A DNA stretch of 64,000 bases from Pseudophaeobacter sp. (GTDB taxonomy: Bacteria; Pseudomonadota; Alphaproteobacteria; Rhodobacterales; Rhodobacteraceae), in assembly GCA_027019165.1 (NCBI GenBank), contig JALUXC010000024.1:248001-312000 (forward strand), in the 5' to 3' direction. Below are positions 29,675 through 38,036 of this stretch, piece after piece (position 1 is the stretch's first letter; every line of letters begins with the position of its first letter). Position numbers and translations under genes: made by a program. The notes beneath the pieces are model-generated. The model saw only the letters and a program-made list of their open reading frames with translations. It had not been told where the DNA came from and searched no databases.

Positions 29675-30114
29675 AGTTCCGTGACATTTTGAACCGCCTG
29701 CTGTCTCCGGCTGAAACGCCCTTGAACGATACCGATGCCCGCCTTGCGTTATGCGCTCTTCTGGTGCGGGTGGCGCGATCGGACCACAATTATTCCGACG
29801 TAGAGAAGGACCGGATCGACCGGATCAACCAGTCCCGTTACGGGCTGGACATGGGCGGTGCGATCATCCTGCGTGAAGAGGCAGAAGCGATGGAGGCAGA
29901 AGCGCCAGACACGGTGCGCTTTACCCGCGCGATCAAGGATGCCGTGCGCTATGAGGATCGGACCGCCGTGATCGAGGCCTTGTGGCAGGTTGTTCTGGCC
30001 GACGGAAAACGCGACGCAAGCGAAGACAGCCTGCTGCGGCTCTCTGCCAGCCTGCTTGGCGTTAATGATCGAGACAGCGCCCTGGCGCGACAACGTGCAG
30101 AGGCCGCGCTATGA
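29671..30114 (+). CDS. TerB-family protein (second copy)
   Basis: 147 residues, a paralogue of the preceding gene with the same two acidic helical repeats: LVRVARSDHNYSDVEKDRIDRIN and LWQVVLADGKRDASEDSLLRLSASLLGV. It overlaps both its neighbours by four bases (ATGA), so it is the middle gene of a tightly coupled three-gene unit. Function unknown; the pair may form a heterodimer. Confidence 0.8.
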   Translation: MKFRDILNRLLSPAETPLNDTDARLALCALLVRVARSDHNYSDVEKDRIDRINQSRYGLDMGGAIILREEAEAMEAEAPDTVRFTRAIKDAVRYEDRTAVIEALWQVVLADGKRDASEDSLLRLSASLLGVNDRDSALARQRAEAAL

Positions 30115-30893
30115 TCGCCTACCTTGGAATGTATGACCGACCCGAGACCGCCGAGGCAAATGATCGGCTTTGGAAGGCCATTCGCACCGCCCTTGAGGGC
30201 GCCTTCAAAGATCTTCCTCAAGCGCTCGATCGCACAAAAGACGCATGGGACGCATGGACGGCCAAGGACCTTGTCCTTGGACAGACCTGCGGTTGCCCCC
30301 TGCGCACGCGCCTCTACGGGGAGGTCCAGCTTGTCGGAACACCTGACTACGGCCACGAAGGCTGCCCGCCGGGGTACTACCATAGCGTATTTGTCGCGCG
30401 CAAAGGCAGCGGCAGCGGGCTGCAGGGATTTGACGGCAAAGCCTTTGCCTATAACGACAGCCTGTCCCAATCGGGTTGGGCGGGCCCGCTGATCCATATG
30501 CAGGATGCAGGCCTCTTGCCCGGAAGCCTCATTGAAACCGGCAGCCACCAAGCCTCGGCCGAGGCGGTCGCGGATGGCCGCGCCGATTTCGCCAGTATCG
30601 ACGTCCTGTCCTGGAATATGATCCAGAAGTATGACGCCTTTGCCGCTGACCTCGAAGTGGTAGATCGCACCGGGAATACGCCTGGACTGCCCTTTATCAC
30701 CGCTCTGGGGAATGACCCGGCACCGCTCTTTAAGGCTCTTGAGCAGGCCATCCTATCCCTTGATGCACAGACCGCCAAAACCCTTCACCTGAAGGGACTC
30801 GTCGCAATCCCCATGGCCGACTATCTGGCTGTTCCGACTCCTCCCGGTCCGGTTTTGACAGGTCAAAAGATCCGGGCGCGCGAAAACGCCTGA
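30111..30893 (+). CDS. PhnD-like phosphate/phosphonate-type substrate-binding protein without signal peptide
   Basis: 260 residues. The PhnD/SsuA fold is indicated by LVLGQTCGCPLRTRLYGEVQLVGTPDY, GYYHSVFVARKGS, FAYNDSLSQSGW and ASIDVLSWNMIQKY. Unlike a periplasmic binding protein it starts directly with MIAYLGMYDRPETAEAND and has no Sec signal or lipobox, and no permease or ATPase genes adjoin it. It is coupled by an ATGA overlap to two TerB genes. It may act as a cytoplasmic ligand sensor or enzyme instead of a transporter component; this is inference. Confidence 0.75.
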   Translation: MIAYLGMYDRPETAEANDRLWKAIRTALEGAFKDLPQALDRTKDAWDAWTAKDLVLGQTCGCPLRTRLYGEVQLVGTPDYGHEGCPPGYYHSVFVARKGSGSGLQGFDGKAFAYNDSLSQSGWAGPLIHMQDAGLLPGSLIETGSHQASAEAVADGRADFASIDVLSWNMIQKYDAFAADLEVVDRTGNTPGLPFITALGNDPAPLFKALEQAILSLDAQTAKTLHLKGLVAIPMADYLAVPTPPGPVLTGQKIRARENA

Positions 30894-31016
30894 AGCTGCG
30901 TCCGTTTTGGAAGCAGTGTCAGCCGTTTCGCAGGGTTCAAACCGGGATCTGACGGTTTGCGCATTGCATTCCGCCTTTTTTTGGGTCCAATAAGACGGAA
31001 TTTTACCAACTGGACG

Positions 31017-31829
31017 ATGGACACCTTGACCGCCCTCATGACCGACACAGCGCCGAAGGCCGAGACCACACCCGTACTGGAGATCCGTGGCCTGCATAAA
31101 TCCTATGGCGAACTGGAGGTCATCAAGGGCGTTGACATCACGGCTCCACGCGGCTCGGTCGTGTCGTTGATCGGCTCCTCCGGCTCTGGCAAATCCACGC
31201 TTCTGCGCTGCTGCAATCTGCTGGAGGACAGCCAACAGGGTGAGATCCTCTTCAAGGGCGAACCGATCAAATGGGTCGGCACCGGCCAAAACCGCCGCCC
31301 AGCCGACCCGAAACAGGTGCTGCGCATTCGCACCAACTTGTCGATGGTGTTCCAGCAGTTCAATCTGTGGGCGCATATGACCATCCTGCAGAACGTCATG
31401 GAAGCGCCGCTGACGGTCCTGAAACGCGACCGCGCCGAGGTCGAAGCCGCCGCGCGCAAGTATCTCGAAAAAGTTGGAATCGGCGACAAATGCGATGCCT
31501 ACCCAGCCCAGCTTTCAGGCGGTCAGCAGCAGCGTGCCGCCATCGCCCGGGCCCTGTGCATGGAGCCCGAAGCCCTGTTGTTCGACGAGCCCACTTCGGC
31601 GCTCGACCCTGAGCTTGAACAGGAAGTTGTCAAGGTTATCAAAGACCTGGCCGCCGAAGGCCGCACCATGATGATCGTGACCCACGACATGAACATGGCC
31701 GCTGATGTGTCTGACCACGTGGTCTTCCTGCATCAGGGGTTGATCGAAGAGCAAGGCCCGCCGGAAGAGGTCTTTGGCAACACCCGCTCGGAACGTCTGC
31801 GCGGGTTCCTCTCTTCGACCAAACGCTAG
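31017..31829 (+). CDS. Polar amino-acid ABC transporter ATP-binding protein
   Basis: 270 residues from the ATG at 31017; starts at 30957 and 31038 are alternatives and no strong Shine-Dalgarno decides. Walker A (GSSGSGKSTLL), Q-loop (FQQFNLWAHMT), signature (LSGGQQQR), Walker B (ALLFDEPTSAL) and the switch His (THD) are intact. The HisP/GlnQ/ArtP branch is indicated by FQQFNLW. It opens an operon with a binding protein and two permeases, followed by gamma-glutamyl-polyamine genes, so the substrate may be a basic amino acid, opine or polyamine-related compound. Confidence 0.9.
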   Translation: MDTLTALMTDTAPKAETTPVLEIRGLHKSYGELEVIKGVDITAPRGSVVSLIGSSGSGKSTLLRCCNLLEDSQQGEILFKGEPIKWVGTGQNRRPADPKQVLRIRTNLSMVFQQFNLWAHMTILQNVMEAPLTVLKRDRAEVEAAARKYLEKVGIGDKCDAYPAQLSGGQQQRAAIARALCMEPEALLFDEPTSALDPELEQEVVKVIKDLAAEGRTMMIVTHDMNMAADVSDHVVFLHQGLIEEQGPPEEVFGNTRSERLRGFLSSTKR

Positions 31830-31865
31830 AACCAATCAAAAAACCAACCAAACGGGAGTATACTC

Positions 31866-32576
31866 ATGAAATCCATTCTTCTCGGCACCGCTGCCCTGGC
31901 CCTGACCGCGGGCGTCGCGCTGGCAGACACCGTGCGTCTTGGCACCGAGGGCGCCTACCCTCCCTACAACTTCATCAACGACAAAGGTGAAGTCGATGGG
32001 TTCGAGCGCGAGCTGGGCGACGAGCTGTGCAAGCGCGCAAGCCTGAACTGCGAGTGGGTGACCAACGACTGGGATTCGATCATCCCCAACCTGACCTCGG
32101 GCAACTATGACGCGATCATCGCGGGCATGTCGATCACCGCAGAGCGTGAAGAAGTCGTCGACTTCACCCAAGGCTACACCCCGCCGTCGCCCTCTGCCTA
32201 TGCAGCAATGTCTGCCGATGTGGACCTCGCTGGCGGCATCATCGCCGCGCAGACCGCGACCATCCAGGCCAACCATGTGGTCGACACCGGCGCGACCCTC
32301 GTCGAATACCCGACCCCGGATGAAACCATCGCCGCTGTTGTCTCTGGCGAAGCCGATGCGGTGCTGGCCGACAAGGACTTCCTGGAGCCGCAGGTCGAAG
32401 GCTCTGACCTGATGTTCGTTGGCGACGACGTGCCGCTCGGCGGCGGCATCGGCATGGCCTTCCGCGAAAGCGATGACGAGCTGCGCGGAAAGTTCGACGC
32501 GGCCATCACCTCGATGAAAGAAGATGGTAGCCTGAATGCGCTGATCACCAAATGGGAAGTGGGCGGCACCTGGTAA
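31866..32576 (+). CDS. ABC transporter periplasmic substrate-binding protein (family 3)
   Basis: 236 residues with a clear Sec signal (MKSILLGTAALALTAGVALA, cleavage after about residue 20). The mature part begins with VRLGTEGAYPPYNFINDKGEVDGFE and has GMSITAEREEVVDFTQGY, both typical of the amino-acid/opine-binding family. It delivers substrate to the two permeases that follow. A stable hairpin lies just after the stop and probably protects this part of the mRNA so that the binding protein is made in excess. Confidence 0.9.
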   Translation: MKSILLGTAALALTAGVALADTVRLGTEGAYPPYNFINDKGEVDGFERELGDELCKRASLNCEWVTNDWDSIIPNLTSGNYDAIIAGMSITAEREEVVDFTQGYTPPSPSAYAAMSADVDLAGGIIAAQTATIQANHVVDTGATLVEYPTPDETIAAVVSGEADAVLADKDFLEPQVEGSDLMFVGDDVPLGGGIGMAFRESDDELRGKFDAAITSMKEDGSLNALITKWEVGGTW

Positions 32577-32602
32577 GCCCGGCCTACCCTTTCCAACCAT
32601 AG

Positions 32603-32629
32603 GCAAAGGGGGGCACTGCTCCCCTTTGC
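32603..32629 (+). other. Intercistronic hairpin after the substrate-binding-protein gene
   Basis: A perfect 9-bp stem (GCAAAGGGG / CCCCTTTGC) with a 9-base loop lies between the binding protein and the first permease. It has no T-tract, so an mRNA-stabilising or attenuating element is more likely than a full stop. Confidence 0.5.
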
Positions 32630-32704
32630 TGCATTATCCCCGTTGCGCGCACGAAAAGGCCAGCACAAGGTCAAATGCGGGTGACATAGACGACGAGGTC
32701 AGCC

Positions 32705-33586
32705 ATCTTTTCCTATTGCTCAGACCCGGCCAGCCTGGAAGGCCTGCAATGGCTATCCTGTTACCTGACCACCGGAAAGCACATGGGGTTCTACCTCGCG
32801 TTCGGAACGGTCCTTTTGCTGCTGGCCATCACGGCGCCTTTGGCCCTGTTGTTCGGTTTCGGCGGCGCCATCGCGGCGCGCTCTCATGTCCTGCCGCTGT
32901 CGTGGTTTGGCAAGGGATACATCGCCATCGTGCGCGGCGTGCCGGACATCGCCTTCTTCCTCTTCTTCGTGATCGCATTGGATCAAGGCATCGAATGGCT
33001 GCGCCACAAGGTCAAATGCCCTGATTGGGATCAGCCGATCCGCCAGGGCAGCGATTTTCTGGTCTGTGACATCGCCAAGATGCCGCTTGGCACCTCGCCG
33101 CAGTGGATCCATGAGATCTACGGCTTTACCCTTGCGGTGGTGACCTTTGCCATCGTGTTTGGCGCCTTTGCGGCGAACGTTCTGCACGGCGCCATGACCG
33201 CGGTTCCTCGGGCGCAGATCGAAACAGCCGAGGCCTATGGCATGACCCGGCGCCAGGCGTTCTGGCGTATAACCGTGCCGCAGATGTGGACCTATGCGTT
33301 GCCGGGCCTGTCGAACCTCTGGATGGTGCTGATCAAAGCGACGCCGCTTTTGTTCCTTCTTGGCGTCGAGGATATCGTCTATTGGGCGCGCGAGCTCGGT
33401 GGCAGCAAGACCGCCAAATTCACAGAATACCCGCACGGCGACTGGCGCATGTGGTACTTTCTGGCGCTCTTGGTCTTCTACCTCGCCTTCACAAAAGTCT
33501 CGGAGGTGGTCCTGGCCCGGATCTCGGCGCGGCTGTCACACGGGCAGGCCACCATCGGCGGCGAAGCGCAAAGGAAAGCGGCATGA
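32705..33586 (+). CDS. Polar amino-acid ABC transporter permease, probable AUC start
   Basis: About 293 residues if translation starts at ATC 32705, or 267 from the first ATG at 32783. The 26 extra residues (IFSYCSDPASLEGLQWLSCYLTTGKH) look like the conserved pre-helix segment of this permease family. GAGG at 32695-32698 lies six bases before the ATC, while the ATG at 32783 has no ribosome site. The frame is closed by a TAG just upstream and no ATG, GTG or TTG falls between. The HisM/ArtQ-type EAA loop (AEAYGMTRRQAFWRITVPQMW) is intact. The stop overlaps the next ATG by four bases. Confidence 0.85.
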   Translation: MFSYCSDPASLEGLQWLSCYLTTGKHMGFYLAFGTVLLLLAITAPLALLFGFGGAIAARSHVLPLSWFGKGYIAIVRGVPDIAFFLFFVIALDQGIEWLRHKVKCPDWDQPIRQGSDFLVCDIAKMPLGTSPQWIHEIYGFTLAVVTFAIVFGAFAANVLHGAMTAVPRAQIETAEAYGMTRRQAFWRITVPQMWTYALPGLSNLWMVLIKATPLLFLLGVEDIVYWARELGGSKTAKFTEYPHGDWRMWYFLALLVFYLAFTKVSEVVLARISARLSHGQATIGGEAQRKAA

Positions 33587-34389
33587 GCTGTATCGAGACC
33601 ATAGGTGCCTACGCCTTCCGCTCGCTCGGATATGGGGAGCGCCTGCTGCCACGCAGTGACTTCACCTTGTGCGAGCATTTCACCCTGATCGGATCGGGGA
33701 TGATCTGGAACATCTACTTTGGCACCCTCGCGGTGCTGAGCGGGTTCTTTTTTGCCAACCTTCTGGCAGTGGCGAAAAACTCCCCCTCCGCGCTGTGGCG
33801 CAAACCGGCCGAGTGGTTCATCTTTGTATTCCGTGGCTCGCCGCTCTTTATCCAGTTCTTCTTTGCCTACTTCCTGTTCCTGGAGCTGAAGGGTATTTCC
33901 CCCATCCTTGATGCGTTTTCGTCAGCCTGGCTTGGCGCGCTGGTGGTTCTGTTCCTCAACACCTCAGCCTATAGCGCCGAAATCTTTTATGGCGCGCTGC
34001 GCTCCATCCCCAAGGGAGACATCGAGGCGGCGGATGCCTATGGCCTGTCGGGCTGGCACCGGTTCCGGCGGATCATGTGGCCGACGATGATGCGGCTGGC
34101 ATGGCCCTCTTACACGAATGAGGCGATCTTCCTCTTTCACGCGACCACGCTGGTTTTCTTTTCCGGCTTTCCCGCATGGCGGCAAAAGGGCGATGCCCTC
34201 TACTACGCGAATTACTTTGCGGACAAGACCTTCAACCCCTTCATCCCCTACCCGATTCTGGCCTTCTACTTCATCCTGCTGACGCTTTTGATCATAGGGC
34301 TGTTTGGCCTCGTGAACAAAAGGCTGAACCGCCACATCCCGCAGGAACGCCGGACAAAAATGCGTCTGAGGCCAAATCTTATCCGCTGA
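33583..34389 (+). CDS. Polar amino-acid ABC transporter permease (second subunit)
   Basis: 268 residues with about five membrane helices. The EAA-loop region ALRSIPKGDIEAADAYGLSGWHRFRRIMWPTMMRLAWPSYTNE is typical of HisQ/HisM permeases. It overlaps the first permease by four bases (ATGA), so the heterodimer is probably made in equal amounts. It is the last transporter gene; a strong terminator follows within 25 bases, separating the transporter from the ligase genes. Confidence 0.9.
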   Translation: MSCIETIGAYAFRSLGYGERLLPRSDFTLCEHFTLIGSGMIWNIYFGTLAVLSGFFFANLLAVAKNSPSALWRKPAEWFIFVFRGSPLFIQFFFAYFLFLELKGISPILDAFSSAWLGALVVLFLNTSAYSAEIFYGALRSIPKGDIEAADAYGLSGWHRFRRIMWPTMMRLAWPSYTNEAIFLFHATTLVFFSGFPAWRQKGDALYYANYFADKTFNPFIPYPILAFYFILLTLLIIGLFGLVNKRLNRHIPQERRTKMRLRPNLIR

Positions 34390-34410
34390 TTTCGCCTCTT
34401 GCGCAGCAAC

Positions 34411-34440
34411 AAAAATTGGCTCCTTCGGGGGCCATTTTTT
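34411..34440 (+). terminator. Rho-independent terminator of the ABC operon
   Basis: A GC-rich stem (TGGCTCC / GGGGCCA, one G-U pair) with a TTCG tetraloop is flanked by an A-run upstream and a T6 run downstream, the classic layout. Confidence 0.85.
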
Positions 34441-34465
34441 GTGCGCAGATCCGGCTGCGACAATT

Positions 34466-34475
34466 TTTGATCAAA
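34466..34475. promoter_or_regulatory. Candidate operator TTTGATCAAA before the first ligase gene
   Basis: The 10-base palindrome TTTGATCAAA lies 61-70 bases before the start of the glutamine-synthetase-like gene. The same palindrome, extended to 14 bases, recurs before the amidotransferase gene at 35890-35903. The repetition within one pathway suggests a shared regulator. Confidence 0.45.
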
Positions 34476-34535
34476 TTTTGATTGCGTCTTTCATTGGCTC
34501 GGGTAGAACTATCAGCACCAACAATGGAGCCACTC

Positions 34536-35855
34536 ATGGACCTCTCAGGCCTCAGAACCGTTCGCATTGCCGCTTGTGACATGAACGGGCAGATGCGCGG
34601 GAAGCGCATGCCTGCAAGCCTTGCCCGCAATCTGGAGGATGGCACCGCGCGCATGCCCGTCTCGGTGCTCAACGTTGATATCTGGGGCCGCGACATCGTC
34701 GATAGCCCGCTGGTGTTTGAAACCGGCGATGCCGATGGTGTTTTGCTGCCCACCGACCGCGGCGCGGTTCCCATGCCATGGCTGAGCACGCCTTCGGCGC
34801 TCATTCCCATGACCATGGTTCTGGAGGATGGCACGCCCTTCCTCGGCGATCCCCGTCAGGTGCTGGCAGAGGTTCTGGGGCGCTACGCCGCGCGCGGCTG
34901 GAAAGTCGTTGCCGCCACCGAGATGGAGTTCAACCTCGTGGATGATGGCGGCGCCCAGCCCGGACCGCCCATCGATCCCCTTACCGGGCGAGAGCTGGAT
35001 CAACAATCTGTCCTCTCGGTCGCCGAACTAGATGCCTTTGATGCCTTCTTTTCCGACGTCTATGAAGGCGCCGAGGCAATGGGCATCCCGGCAAAAGACG
35101 CCATTTCCGAAGCCGGACTGGGCCAGTTCGAGATCAACCTCGACCATCAGGACGCCATGCGCTGCGCCGATGATGCCTGGCTGTTCAAGGCCTTGGTCAA
35201 AGGATTGGCGCGCAAACACGGGTTTGCCGCCACCTTCATGGCCAAACCCTATGCTGAGGAAGCTGGCAACGGCATGCATGTTCATTTCTCGGTGGTGGAT
35301 GAAGCAGGCAACAACGTCTTTGACGACGGCACCGAGAAAGGCTCCAATCTGCTGCTGAGCGCCGTCGCTGGCTGTATCGCCGCGATGCCCGCCAGCACGC
35401 TGATCTTTGCGCCCCATGGGAACTCCTACGACAGGCTCATTCCCGGCGCCCATGCCCCCACCAGCGCCGCCTGGGCCTATGAAAACCGCACCGCAGCAAT
35501 CCGCATTCCCGGCGGCAGCCCCAAGGCGCGCCGGATCGAACACCGCGCGGCAGGCGGCGACATCAACCCCTACCTGATGCTGGCCACCGTTCTAGGTGCG
35601 GCCCTTGTCGGTATTGAGGACGCGATGCAGCCCCCCGCCCCCTCAAGCGGCAATGTCTATGACATCAATGGGCTGCCGCAGCTTGCCCCCACCTGGGCCG
35701 AAGCGATTGACCTGTTCGAAAGCGATCCGCTGATCGCCCGGATCCTGCCAAAAATAGCGATCCGCAATCTGGTGATGACAAAACGGCAGGAACTGGCCGA
35801 ATTCGCAACCCGCCCGAAGGAAGGCCACTGGCTGTCCTGGCTGGAGGCCGTATGA
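34536..35855 (+). CDS. Glutamine synthetase family protein (gamma-glutamyl-polyamine/amine ligase)
   Basis: 439 residues; the ATG at 34536 is chosen because GGAG lies six bases before it. The glutamine-synthetase catalytic domain is visible: ATEMEFNLV with metal-binding Glu, EAGLGQFEINL, NGMHVHFSVVD, and the ATP-side ENRTAAIRIPGGSPKARRIEHRAAGGDINPYL. The N-terminal beta-grasp is short and no adenylylation-site signature is seen, as in PuuA-type ligases that join glutamate to an amine. With the amidotransferase and second ligase downstream it probably acts in polyamine or amine use. Confidence 0.85.
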   Translation: MDLSGLRTVRIAACDMNGQMRGKRMPASLARNLEDGTARMPVSVLNVDIWGRDIVDSPLVFETGDADGVLLPTDRGAVPMPWLSTPSALIPMTMVLEDGTPFLGDPRQVLAEVLGRYAARGWKVVAATEMEFNLVDDGGAQPGPPIDPLTGRELDQQSVLSVAELDAFDAFFSDVYEGAEAMGIPAKDAISEAGLGQFEINLDHQDAMRCADDAWLFKALVKGLARKHGFAATFMAKPYAEEAGNGMHVHFSVVDEAGNNVFDDGTEKGSNLLLSAVAGCIAAMPASTLIFAPHGNSYDRLIPGAHAPTSAAWAYENRTAAIRIPGGSPKARRIEHRAAGGDINPYLMLATVLGAALVGIEDAMQPPAPSSGNVYDINGLPQLAPTWAEAIDLFESDPLIARILPKIAIRNLVMTKRQELAEFATRPKEGHWLSWLEAV

Positions 35856-35889
35856 TCCCTTGTCCGAGCACAACGCATCGGCTATGATG

Positions 35890-35903
35890 AATTTGATCAA
35901 ATT
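35890..35903. promoter_or_regulatory. Candidate operator AATTTGATCAAATT before the amidotransferase gene
   Basis: A perfect 14-base palindrome immediately upstream (9-22 bases) of the ATG at 35912. It shares the TTTGATCAAA core with the site before the ligase gene at 34536. Its closeness to the start codon would suit repression. Confidence 0.5.
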
Positions 35904-35911
35904 GGTGACCT

Positions 35912-36592
35912 ATGAAAATCGGCATTCTGCAAACCGGCCATGCCCCCGAAGACCTGATCGAAAGCTCGGGCGACTATGATGAGATGTTCCGCACCCTTTT
36001 GGGCGGCAACGGGTTTGACTTTGAAACCTGGGCGGTGGTGGATGGCATCTTTCCCAATGGGCCCGAAGATGCAGACGCCTGGCTGATCACCGGATCCAAA
36101 CACGGCGCCTATGAGCCCCATGACTGGATCCCCCCGCTTGAAAATCTGATCCGCAAGATCGATGCCAAGAAACAGCCTCTGGCCGGGATCTGCTTTGGCC
36201 ACCAGATCATTGCGCAGGCCCTTGGCGGCATCGTTGCCAAGTATGAGGGCGGCTGGGTCGTAGGCCATGTGACCTATGAACAGGATGGCAAAGAGCTGAC
36301 GCTCAACGCCTGGCATCAGGATCAGGTGATCCAGCGCCCCGAGGGCGCCCGCGTTCTGGCCGGCAATGACTTCTGCGAGAATGGCATCCTGGCCTATGGC
36401 GACCACATCTGGACCGTGCAGCCGCACCCTGAGTTTTCGAACGGTTTTGTACAAGGGCTGATCAAGAAGCGCGGCCGCGGCGTGGTGCCGGAGCCTATCC
36501 TCGACAGCGCAGCCAAAGGTCTGAACACTCCCGTAGACAACCCCGAAATCGCAACCTTCCTGACCGAGTTTTTCAAGAAAGAGAGGACCTGA
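35912..36592 (+). CDS. Class I glutamine amidotransferase-like hydrolase
   Basis: 226 residues. The GATase triad is present: nucleophile Cys in LAGICFGHQIIAQALGG, His in VQPHPEFSNG and a following Glu. No synthetase domain is attached. Placed between two gamma-glutamyl ligase genes, it may hydrolyse gamma-glutamyl intermediates, the role PuuD plays in the Puu pathway, although PuuD belongs to the related C26 branch. The stop overlaps the next ATG by one base, so it is coupled to the second ligase. Confidence 0.82.
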   Translation: MKIGILQTGHAPEDLIESSGDYDEMFRTLLGGNGFDFETWAVVDGIFPNGPEDADAWLITGSKHGAYEPHDWIPPLENLIRKIDAKKQPLAGICFGHQIIAQALGGIVAKYEGGWVVGHVTYEQDGKELTLNAWHQDQVIQRPEGARVLAGNDFCENGILAYGDHIWTVQPHPEFSNGFVQGLIKKRGRGVVPEPILDSAAKGLNTPVDNPEIATFLTEFFKKERT

Positions 36593-37950
36593 TGTCCGCC
36601 TGGCTCGACGCCCTTCCTGACGCCGCAAAATCCTACCTGGAGGGCCGTCGTCTCGACGAGGTTGAATGCATTATCTCGGACCTGCCGGGCATCGCCCGAG
36701 GCAAGGCGGTGCCGGCCAGCAAATTTGCAAAGCAGGACTATTTCCACCTGCCCGACAGCATCTTTTACCAGACCATCACCGGGGACTGGGGCGAAGCCGC
36801 CGATGAGGATGGTTTCATCGAAAAGGACATGACGCTTTATCCCGACATGTCCACCGCCACGGCGGCCCCCTGGACCGGTGACTGGACGCTGCAGGTGATC
36901 CACGACGCCTTTGACCGCGACGGCAACCCGATTGCCTGCTCGCCGCGCAACGTTCTGAAACGGGTCGTGCAGCTTTACCATGACAAGGGCTGGAAACCTG
37001 TTGTGGCGCCCGAGATGGAGTTTTTCCTGGTGGCCCGCAACGTGGACCCCGCCCATGAGATCAAGCCGATGATGGGCCGCTCGGGTCGTCCTGCCGCCGC
37101 GCGGCAGGCCTATTCGATGACAGCCGTGGACGAATTCGGCCCGGTCATCGACGATATCTACGACTTTGCCGAAGCGCAGGGGTTCGAGATCGACGGCATC
37201 ACCCAGGAAGGCGGCGCCGGTCAGCTCGAAATCAACCTGCGCCATGGCGATCCGGTGAAACTGGCGGATGAGGTCTTCTACTTCAAGCGCCTGATCCGCG
37301 AAGCTGCCCTGCGCCACGATTGTTTTGCCACCTTCATGGCAAAACCGATCGCGGATGAGCCCGGCTCGGCCATGCATATCCACCACTCGATCATCGACAT
37401 GGAGACCGGAGAGAACATTTTTTCCGGTCCGCAAGGCGGCGAGACCGACGCCTTTTATCACTTCATTGCGGGGCTTCAGAACCACCTGCCCGCAGGTATC
37501 GCCGTGATGGCACCTTACGTGAACTCCTACCGCCGTTACGTGAAGGATCATGCCGCGCCCATCAATCTGGAATGGGGCCGCGACAACCGCACCACGGGCA
37601 TCCGCGTACCGCTGTCTGGCCCCTCTGCGCGCCGCGTGGAAAACCGTCTCGCGGGCATGGACTGCAATCCCTACCTTGGAATTGCCGTGTCGCTGGCCTG
37701 CGGATACCTCGGTCTCATCGAAGAGGAGCGCCCCCGCCGCCAGTTCAAGGGCGACGCCTATGAGGGCGATGGCGATATTCCACAGGTCATGGGCCAGGCG
37801 CTTGATCTCTTTGACGAGGCCACCAAGCTGCACGAGGTTCTCGGTCCCGAATTCGCCCGCGTCTATGGCATCGTCAAACGAACCGAATACGAGGAATTCC
37901 TGCAGGTGATCTCCCCCTGGGAGCGCGAGCACCTGCTGCTGAACGTCTGA
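36592..37950 (+). CDS. puuA: Gamma-glutamylputrescine synthetase-like ligase (PuuA type)
   Basis: 452 residues. Glutamine-synthetase motifs are PEMEFFLVARN, QEGGAGQLEINLRHGDP, GSAMHIHHSI and WGRDNRTTGIRVPLSGPSARRVENRLAGMDCNPYL. The N-terminus (CIISDLPGIARGKAVPASKF) resembles PuuA, which ligates glutamate to putrescine at the expense of ATP as the first step of the gamma-glutamyl route. It is coupled to the upstream amidotransferase by a one-base overlap and followed after 86 bases by a PuuB-like oxidase. Confidence 0.85.
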   Translation: MSAWLDALPDAAKSYLEGRRLDEVECIISDLPGIARGKAVPASKFAKQDYFHLPDSIFYQTITGDWGEAADEDGFIEKDMTLYPDMSTATAAPWTGDWTLQVIHDAFDRDGNPIACSPRNVLKRVVQLYHDKGWKPVVAPEMEFFLVARNVDPAHEIKPMMGRSGRPAAARQAYSMTAVDEFGPVIDDIYDFAEAQGFEIDGITQEGGAGQLEINLRHGDPVKLADEVFYFKRLIREAALRHDCFATFMAKPIADEPGSAMHIHHSIIDMETGENIFSGPQGGETDAFYHFIAGLQNHLPAGIAVMAPYVNSYRRYVKDHAAPINLEWGRDNRTTGIRVPLSGPSARRVENRLAGMDCNPYLGIAVSLACGYLGLIEEERPRRQFKGDAYEGDGDIPQVMGQALDLFDEATKLHEVLGPEFARVYGIVKRTEYEEFLQVISPWEREHLLLNV

Positions 37951-38036
37951 CCCTCGCCCCAGGCCGCCCGCGCGGCAAAAAGCCCAAACACCCGCGCCGC
38001 AGCTTCCGGCGCGCCCCGTCTGCATGAGGTGATCCC

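Noticed and set aside
29210-30114. Tellurite resistance locus
   Set aside because: TerB-fold proteins alone do not indicate tellurite resistance, and no terC, terD or terZ genes are near.
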